Shown here one piece after another: positions 5,514 through 10,656 of a DNA stretch of 10,656 nt. The position numbers and the translations under genes were made by a program. Position 1 is the first letter of the stretch; each line of letters begins with the position of its first letter. Source of the stretch: Chloroflexota bacterium (GTDB lineage Bacteria; Chloroflexota; Dehalococcoidia; Dehalococcoidales; RBG-16-60-22); NCBI GenBank assembly GCA_016190585.1, contig JACPQH010000078.1, forward strand, positions 1 to 10,656, in the 5' to 3' direction. The notes beneath the pieces were generated by a model. The model did not search any database. It saw only the letters and a list, made by a program, of their open reading frames with translations, and was not told the DNA's origin.

Positions 5514-6407
5514 CTACTTTACGCTCAGGTCAATCTTGAAGTTCGCCAGCGACGCGCGGATGGCGGCCGCTGTCTTTTCATCCGGCTCGGTAAGGGGCAG
5601 CCGCGGCTTGCCCACCCTCAAGCCCACCTGGTTGACCGCCCATTTCACCGGTATGGGGTTGGACACGATGAACAGGGCGTTCACCAGCGGCATCAGCCGG
5701 TTATGAACGGCGGCGGCGGCCGCGATATCGCCGGCGAGGAAGCACTCGATCATGTCTTTTATCTGCTGCCCGACAAGGTGCGAGGCGACGCTGATAACGC
5801 CGTAGCCGCCGAGGGTGAGTATGTGCAGGGTGTCGCCGTCGTTGCCGCTCCAGATGAGGAAACCCTTCCGGGCGCCGCTGATTATCCTGGAGACCTGCTC
5901 CAGGTTGCCGCTGGCCTCTTTCAGCCCGATGATGTTGTCTATCTGGCTCAGCCTGATAACCGTCTCGGCGTTGAGATTGGTCCCGGTGCGGGACGGCACG
6001 TTATATAATATGCAGGGCAGCCGGGTGCTCTGGGCGATGGTTTTGAAATGCTGGTAGAGGCCTTCCTGGGTGGGCTTGTTGTAGTAAGGCACTACCAGGA
6101 GGCAGGCGTCAACGCCCACCTCTTCCGCCGCCCGGGTGGCTGCCAGGGCTTCGGCGGTGCTGTTGCTGCCGGTACCGGCCACCACCGCGCCGCGGTCGCC
6201 GACCGCTTTCCTTATCTCGGAAAAGAGCCGGAGCTCCTCCTCGCGCAGCAGCGTGGGCGACTCACCGGTCGTCCCGGCGACCACCACGCCGTCGCTGCCG
6301 GAGTCGAGCAGGGCCAGCGCCAGCTTCCTGGCTTGCTCGTAGTCAACCTCACCCTTCTCGTTGAAGGGGGTCACCATCGCGGTCAGCAGGCGTCCGATTG
6401 TCTTCAT
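5514..6407 (-). CDS. dapA: 4-hydroxy-tetrahydrodipicolinate synthase
   Basis: DapA condenses pyruvate with aspartate semialdehyde, the first step specific to diaminopimelate and lysine, in the cytoplasm. This 297-aa protein is a full-length (beta/alpha)8 aldolase. Key residues by alignment to E. coli: the GTTGES motif at 45-50 (T45/T46), Y109 in PYYNKPTQ, Y135 in LYNVPSRTG (the family's proton-relay tyrosine), R140, which binds the substrate carboxylate, and Schiff-base K163 in GLKEASGN. The start is ATG at 6407: it opens with MKTIGRLLTAMVTPF as in homologues, lies 2 bp after the asd stop, and has a GGGGG Shine-Dalgarno-like run five bases upstream. A longer reading frame into asd is not needed. 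It is last in the operon, directly after asd, whose product is its substrate. Confidence 0.97.
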   Translation of the reverse strand: MKTIGRLLTAMVTPFNEKGEVDYEQARKLALALLDSGSDGVVVAGTTGESPTLLREEELRLFSEIRKAVGDRGAVVAGTGSNSTAEALAATRAAEEVGVDACLLVVPYYNKPTQEGLYQHFKTIAQSTRLPCILYNVPSRTGTNLNAETVIRLSQIDNIIGLKEASGNLEQVSRIISGARKGFLIWSGNDGDTLHILTLGGYGVISVASHLVGQQIKDMIECFLAGDIAAAAAVHNRLMPLVNALFIVSNPIPVKWAVNQVGLRVGKPRLPLTEPDEKTAAAIRASLANFKIDLSVK

Positions 6408-6409
6408 CT

Positions 6410-7435
6410 TTACCCCCGCGGCGTGATCCACGCCCTTGCGATCATCTCCTCGGCGATCTGGACCGAATTAAGGGCCGCTCCTTTGCGGATATTGTCCGCC
6501 ACCACCCACATCGTCAGGCTGTTGGGGAGATCCGGGTGCTGCTTGATGCGGCCGACCAGGACGTCGTCGGTGCCTACCGCCATGATGGGGTAGGGGTAGG
6601 CGCTCCGGCTCACGTCGTCGATTACCTTGATGCCGGGCGACTTGGCGAGTATGGCGCGGGCCTCGGCCGGGGTAATGGGACTGGCGAAATCGGCGTGCAC
6701 CGCCTCGCTGTGCCCGGAAAACACCGGCACGCGCACGCAGGTGGCGGCGATGGCGATGTCCGGGGCGTGCATTATCTTGCGGGTCTCCTCGACCATCTTC
6801 CACTCTTCTTTGGTGTAGCCGTTCTCCAGGGGTGTCTCCACCTCGGGTATCACGTTAAAGGCGATCTGGTGCGGGTAGACGCGCGGCGCGGCCGGCTGAC
6901 CGGCGAGCACCTGCCCGGCCTGGGTCCGGAGCTCGTCGAGCGCCGCCAGGCCCGTGCCGGATACCGACTGGTAGGTGTCCACGGTTATCCTTTTCACGGG
7001 ATTCACCCGGTGCAGCGGGTTCAGGGCGACCACCATGTGCGTGGTGACGCAGTTGGGGTTGGCGATGATGCCCTGATGGGCCCGGAGGTCTTCCGCGTTT
7101 ATCTCCGGCACCACCAGTGGTACGGTCGCCTCCATGCGGAAAGCGGCGCTGTTGTCGATCACCAGGGCGCCCTCCCGGGCGGCGGCGGGCGCCAGCTTCC
7201 GGCTGATGTCCGAGCCCGCGGCAAAAAAGGCGACGTCCAGGCCCTTTAAAGCCTCCGGCGTGGCTTCCTCTACCTCAATATCATCGTTCCCGAACTGTAT
7301 CTTCCGGCCGACGGAGCGGTCCGAGGCCAGAAGCTTCACGGATGCCGCCGGGAAACGCCGCTGGGGCAGGATCTTGATGTACTCCTGCCCGACGCGTCCG
7401 GTAGCACCCAGGATGGCGATCTTGTACTGTTTCAT
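6410..7435 (-). CDS. asd: Aspartate-semialdehyde dehydrogenase
   Basis: Asd reduces aspartyl phosphate to aspartate semialdehyde with NADPH, the branch-point precursor for lysine, diaminopimelate, threonine and methionine. The protein is 341 aa. Seen: the NADP-binding loop GATGRVG (10-16), a FFAAGSDISRK segment (70-80), the catalytic Cys129 in ANPNCVTT, Q156 in TYQSVSGTG, R235 in RVPVFSGHS and the catalytic H242. This is the bacterial class with the NPNC motif. ATG 7435 is chosen because homologues begin MK-YKIAILGATG and because GAGGAAGGG, overlapping the dapB stop, provides a strong ribosome binding site 7 bp away; earlier starts lie inside dapB. Its position between dapB and dapA fits a pathway operon. 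No aspartate kinase gene is in the window. Confidence 0.97.
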   Translation of the reverse strand: MKQYKIAILGATGRVGQEYIKILPQRRFPAASVKLLASDRSVGRKIQFGNDDIEVEEATPEALKGLDVAFFAAGSDISRKLAPAAAREGALVIDNSAAFRMEATVPLVVPEINAEDLRAHQGIIANPNCVTTHMVVALNPLHRVNPVKRITVDTYQSVSGTGLAALDELRTQAGQVLAGQPAAPRVYPHQIAFNVIPEVETPLENGYTKEEWKMVEETRKIMHAPDIAIAATCVRVPVFSGHSEAVHADFASPITPAEARAILAKSPGIKVIDDVSRSAYPYPIMAVGTDDVLVGRIKQHPDLPNSLTMWVVADNIRKGAALNSVQIAEEMIARAWITPRG

Positions 7436-7442
7436 CCCTTCC

Positions 7443-8231
7443 TCACAGACCGAGTAATGTATCGAGGCCATAGACCAGGCCCTTGCGTTTTACGACCTCC
7501 CGGACAGCCAGCAGTACGCCGGGTATGTAACACTCGCGGCTGATGGTGTCATGCCGTATACTGAGCGTCTGTCCCGCGCCGCCCAGGATGACCTCCTGGT
7601 GGGCCAGCAGACCGGGCAGGCGCAGGCTGTGGATGTTGATGCCCTCGACCGGCTGCCCGCGGCTGGCCGATGCGTCGCCCGGGGTGCCGGGTGCCTGGAA
7701 CGGCCTGCCCCGGGCGGCGGCCATGGCCCGGGCGGTGGCCAGGGCGGTCCCCGAGGGGGCGTCAACCTTCTTGTTATGGTGCAGCTCGATAATCTCGGCG
7801 CTGTCCAGGAACTTCCCGGCGATCTTGGCCAGGTGTATCATGAGAACGGCGCCGAGGGCAAAGTTCGGCGCTACCACCGCGCCGATATTGTCCGCGGCCA
7901 GCCGCCCGATTTCGCTGATGTCCTCCGCGCTCAGGCAGGTGGTGCCGATGACCAGGTTCACCCCATGCCTGGCGGCGGCGCGCGCCAGGGGTACGGTCGC
8001 CCGGGCGATGGAGAAATCCACAACAGCCTCGGGCCGGTACCGGGAGAATATGAGATCGGCGTCGGCGGACAGCGGTATGCTGGAGCCGTCCGGCAGGGCC
8101 AGGCTGTCGCGGGCGGGTGAAGCCTCCAGGGCGCCCACCAGGGTCATGCCGGGATCGGCGCTGACCGCCCTGACCACTTCCTGCCCCACCTTGCCCAGCG
8201 CCCCCTGGACAGCTACCTTGATCGGACTCAT
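7443..8231 (-). CDS. dapB: 4-hydroxy-tetrahydrodipicolinate reductase
   Basis: DapB reduces the DapA product to tetrahydrodipicolinate with NAD(P)H. The 262-aa protein has the dinucleotide loop GALGKVG (10-16), VVDFS (70-74), VIGTT (94-98), PNFALGAVLM (122-131) and the family signature ELHHNKKVDAPSGTA (149-163), where H151 and K155 match E. coli H159 and K163. The C-terminal GVLLAVREV is also typical. ATG 8231 gives the usual N-terminus (IKVAVQGALGKVG). The 10 bases between the pnp stop and this ATG contain no Shine-Dalgarno sequence, unlike asd, dapA and pnp, so translation may depend on ribosomes finishing pnp. The order dapB-asd-dapA does not follow pathway order but keeps the three enzymes together. 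Confidence 0.97.
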   Translation of the reverse strand: MSPIKVAVQGALGKVGQEVVRAVSADPGMTLVGALEASPARDSLALPDGSSIPLSADADLIFSRYRPEAVVDFSIARATVPLARAAARHGVNLVIGTTCLSAEDISEIGRLAADNIGAVVAPNFALGAVLMIHLAKIAGKFLDSAEIIELHHNKKVDAPSGTALATARAMAAARGRPFQAPGTPGDASASRGQPVEGINIHSLRLPGLLAHQEVILGGAGQTLSIRHDTISRECYIPGVLLAVREVVKRKGLVYGLDTLLGL

Positions 8232-8241
8232 TTTACGCCGG

Positions 8242-10443
8242 CTACCGCTGCGGGCCTCTGGGGCCCCGGCCCCTCTCCGCGGGGAATGGTTTGCTTCTCG
8301 GCGGGAACTGACGCGGCGGCGCTCCGCTCTTCCGGAACGGGTAATCGGGCGTCGGCCCGGCCTCGCCGGCTTTCTCGAAGACCGCCTTGCGCGAGAGGTT
8401 TATCCTGCCCAGGTTGTCGACGCCGACGACCTTGACGGTAACCTCGTCGCCCACTTTGACGATATCCTCGACACGTCCGACGCGGTAGTCGGCCAGCTCG
8501 CTGATGTGCACCAGGCCTTCCTTGCCCGGCAGTATCTCGACCATCGCGCCAAAATCGAATATCCGGGAGACCTTGCCGGTGTAGATGGTGCCGACTTCGA
8601 TTTCCTTGGTCAGGCCCTCGATTATGGCGATGGCCTTTCGGGCGGATTCCGCGTCCGGCGAGCCGATGACCACAGTGCCGTCGTCCTCGATATCGATGGT
8701 GGTCTTGGTCTCGCTGGTGATGGACTTTATCGTCTTGCCGCCGGCGCCGATCACCGCCCCGATCTTGCCCGGGTCGATGGTCATCTTGTACATGCGGGGG
8801 GCGTACCGGCTGACCTCGGGACGGCTGCCGCCTATCGCCTGGTACATCTTGTCCAGGATAAACAGCCGCGCCTCGCGCGCCTGGGTTATCGTCTTGTCGA
8901 CTATCTCCAGGGTCAGTCCTTTGAGCTTGGTATCCATCTGGACGGCGGTGATGCCGTCCCAGGTGCCGGCCACCTTGAAGTCCATATCGCCGTAGGCGTC
9001 TTCCAGCCCTTCGATATCGGTCAGGACGGCGTACCGGCCGTCTTCTCCGGTCACCAGTCCCATGGCGATGCCGGCGACGTGCGCCTTGGTCGGGATGCCG
9101 GCGTCCATCATGGACATGCTGCCGGCGCAGACGCTGGCCATCGAGGTGCTGCCGCTGGAGCTGAGCACCTCGGAGACGAGCCGGATGGTGTAGGGGAAGT
9201 CCTCGTTGACCGGCACCACCGGCGCCAGCGCCCTTTCCGCCAGGGCGCCGTGCCCGATCTCGCGGCGGCCGGGCGAGCCGAGACGCTTGGTCTCGCCGGT
9301 GGAGAACGGCGGGAAGTTGTAGTGGTGCATGAAACGCTTGCTCTCTTCGATGCCCAGCCCGTCGAGCGGCTGCTCCTGCTTGGCCGAGCCGAGAGTGGTT
9401 ATGGTCAGCACCTGGGTCAGTCCCCGGGTGAACATGGCCGAGCCATGGGTACGGGGCAGTATGCCGGCGCGGCAGTCGAGCGGCCGTATCTCGGTCAGGC
9501 CGCGCCCGCCGGCCCGGTGACCTTCCAGTATCTTTTTCCTGAGCTCGGCCTTGACGCCGGCGTCGAAAGCCGCCAGGATCTGCTCCTCGGAATAGGTATC
9601 GCCCAGGCTTTCCACCATCTCCCGGGTAAGGTCGGTGAAGGCCTGCTCGCGCTGGGCCCGCCCCAGGCCGAGCGCCTGGGCCAGCTTCAGCGCCAGGTCA
9701 GGCGTCACCAGGCTGACCGCTTTTGGCCGGGCCTCGCCGTTGGCTGCCGTCAGCTTGGGCTTGCCGCAGGCCTGCTGCATGTTATCCTGGAGCCGGATAA
9801 TCTCCTGGTTGGCGTCATGCGCGTAGCGGATGGCCTCCCGGATAATCTGCTCGGGCAGCTCCCGGGCGCCGGCTTCCAGCATGACGATCTCCGTCCGGGT
9901 GCTGGCGACTATCAGGTCGAGCTGGCTCTCCTCGAGCTGGGCCAGGGTGGGGTTGAGGACCAGTTTATCCTTGATGTAGCCCACGCGGACCACGCCCAGC
10001 GGCCCGGCGAAGGGTACCTCGGAGAGCGTCAGCACCGCCGAGGCGCCGATGAGCGCCAGGGTATCCGGGTCGTTCTCCTGGTCGGCGGACAGCACGGTGG
10101 CGACCACCTGGACGTCTTTGCGCCAGTCCTTGGGCAGCAGCGGCCGGATGGACCGGTCGGTCAGGCGGCCGGCTAGTATCGCGGCTTCGGCCGGGCGGCC
10201 CTCCCGGCGGATAAAGCCCCCCGGTATCTTGCCGGCCGCGTAGAGCCGCTCCTCGTAGTCCACCGTCAGCGGCAGGAAGTCCACCCCCTGCCGCGCCTCC
10301 CGGCTGAAGCAGACCGTGACCAGGACGACGGTATCGCCGTAGCGGACCGATACCGCGGCGTTGGCCTGGCCGGCCATGGAACCTGTCTCAATTATTAACT
10401 GCCTATCCGCGACAACCTGTTCAAACACTTTCGATTCTAACAA
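8242..10443 (-). CDS. pnp: Polynucleotide phosphorylase (polyribonucleotide nucleotidyltransferase)
   Basis: PNPase is a trimeric 3'-5' exoribonuclease that uses phosphate to degrade RNA and can add tails in reverse. At 733 aa all domains are present: RNase PH-like 1 (about 10-230), an alpha-helical linker (about 240-310), RNase PH-like 2 (about 315-540), KH (about 550-612, with GKIGAVIGAGGKTIK) and S1 (about 615-686). Catalytic features seen are GRREIGHG (392-399), SSSGSTSMASVCAGS (428-442) for phosphate, and D482, D488 and K490 around GDMDFKVAG. A basic, proline-rich tail follows (about 690-733, many P, R and G). Start: two adjacent TTG codons (10446 and 10443) follow GGAGG at 10450-10454; 10443 has the better 6-base spacing, though 10446 is possible. 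It lies directly behind rpsO, a very conserved pairing. Confidence 0.97.
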   Translation of the reverse strand: MLESKVFEQVVADRQLIIETGSMAGQANAAVSVRYGDTVVLVTVCFSREARQGVDFLPLTVDYEERLYAAGKIPGGFIRREGRPAEAAILAGRLTDRSIRPLLPKDWRKDVQVVATVLSADQENDPDTLALIGASAVLTLSEVPFAGPLGVVRVGYIKDKLVLNPTLAQLEESQLDLIVASTRTEIVMLEAGARELPEQIIREAIRYAHDANQEIIRLQDNMQQACGKPKLTAANGEARPKAVSLVTPDLALKLAQALGLGRAQREQAFTDLTREMVESLGDTYSEEQILAAFDAGVKAELRKKILEGHRAGGRGLTEIRPLDCRAGILPRTHGSAMFTRGLTQVLTITTLGSAKQEQPLDGLGIEESKRFMHHYNFPPFSTGETKRLGSPGRREIGHGALAERALAPVVPVNEDFPYTIRLVSEVLSSSGSTSMASVCAGSMSMMDAGIPTKAHVAGIAMGLVTGEDGRYAVLTDIEGLEDAYGDMDFKVAGTWDGITAVQMDTKLKGLTLEIVDKTITQAREARLFILDKMYQAIGGSRPEVSRYAPRMYKMTIDPGKIGAVIGAGGKTIKSITSETKTTIDIEDDGTVVIGSPDAESARKAIAIIEGLTKEIEVGTIYTGKVSRIFDFGAMVEILPGKEGLVHISELADYRVGRVEDIVKVGDEVTVKVVGVDNLGRINLSRKAVFEKAGEAGPTPDYPFRKSGAPPRQFPPRSKPFPAERGRGPRGPQR

Positions 10444-10449
10444 CAAATA

Positions 10450-10454
10450 CCTCC
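10450..10454 (-). promoter_or_regulatory. Ribosome binding site deciding the TTG start of pnp
   Basis: Read on the - strand, GGAGG lies between the rpsO stop and two in-frame TTG codons, with spacings of 3 (10446) and 6 (10443) bases. The longer spacing favours the second TTG. No ATG or GTG is available near the conserved N-terminus. Confidence 0.6.
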
Positions 10455-10456
10455 CG

Positions 10457-10656
10457 CTACTTGCGCAGACCCAGGGACTTTATCAGCTTGTTGTAGCGGC
10501 TCACATCCTCCCGCGTCAGATAGGCAAGTAACCTTCTCCTTTGACCGACCAGTTTCAGCAGACCCCGCTGAGAGTGATAGTCATGACGATTGGCCGTCAT
10601 GTGCTCCGTTAGCCTGCTTATCCTCTGGGTAAGCAGGGCCACCTGGACCTCTGTCG
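10457..10656 (-). CDS. rpsO: 30S ribosomal protein S15, 5'-truncated by window edge
   Basis: S15 binds 16S rRNA early in small-subunit assembly. The frame is open to the right edge, and 65 residues are visible out of the usual 88-89, so about 24 N-terminal residues are missing; the GTG at 10642 is internal (its valine is part of [12 protein letters not shown]). The visible part is unmistakable: [15 protein letters not shown], then [22 protein letters not shown] and the C-terminal [12 protein letters not shown], with the HSQRGLL segment that contacts rRNA. The stop is 13 bp before the chosen pnp start. It is the first visible gene of the rpsO-pnp-dapB-asd-dapA run, so the operon promoter is probably outside the window. 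Confidence 0.97.
   Translation of the reverse strand, partial: TEVQVALLTQRISRLTEHMTANRHDYHSQRGLLKLVGQRRRLLAYLTREDVSRYNKLIKSLGLRK

Noticed and set aside
6398..7249. A 283-codon + strand frame opposite asd
   Set aside because: It is antisense to a clear Asd with intact catalytic residues; composition is rich in H, G, D and R with no recognisable domain.
7543..10176. A 2.6-kb open frame on the + strand opposite dapB and pnp
   Set aside because: It is antisense to two unmistakable genes, has a biased GHADP-rich composition and no family motifs. High GC at third codon positions keeps this reverse frame open.

Overview
The window looks like a GC-rich bacterial chromosome segment. My best guess at the source is an uncultured member of the Chloroflexota, class Dehalococcoidia. 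That guess rests on an actinobacterial-type inositol phosphate synthase beside PimA-like and CDP-alcohol transferase genes, an rpsO-pnp-dapB-asd-dapA run, and my general recollection of such genomes. No marker gene here proves it.

Region 1 (1-2688, + strand) is a tight three-gene unit for inositol lipids. It holds the 3' part of a myo-inositol-1-phosphate synthase (ino1), a PimA-like GT4 glycosyltransferase and a CDP-alcohol phosphotransferase resembling phosphatidylinositol-phosphate synthase. Together they could make inositol phosphate from glucose-6-phosphate, attach it to a lipid and glycosylate the product.

Region 2 (about 2690-3810, + strand) is a less GC-rich accessory patch between conserved blocks. 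It has a good sigma70-type promoter, a short HicB antitoxin and HicA toxin pair whose stop and start codons overlap, and a 110-aa unrecognised membrane protein whose ribosome binding site lies in a hairpin. A structured intergenic segment follows (3605-3819). It contains an 8-bp direct repeat, a 13-bp stem-loop, and a 9-nt loop exactly complementary to an upstream 9-mer.

Region 3 (3776-5103, + strand) is purA, complete, with its own extended -10 promoter.

Region 4 (5104-5513) is a 410-bp non-coding gap between the convergent purA and dapA. It holds three copies of a palindromic REP-like repeat (two direct, one inverted), possible fragments of a second repeat family and small hairpins.

Region 5 (5514-10656, - strand) is a compact operon read right to left: rpsO (5' end cut by the window), pnp, dapB, asd, dapA. 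Gaps are 2-13 bp, with no internal promoter or terminator seen. It couples ribosomal protein S15 and polynucleotide phosphorylase to three enzymes of the aspartate-to-lysine/diaminopimelate pathway. B. subtilis has a related order (rpsO-pnpA ... asd-dapG-dapA). No tRNA, rRNA, CRISPR array or intact insertion sequence was found.
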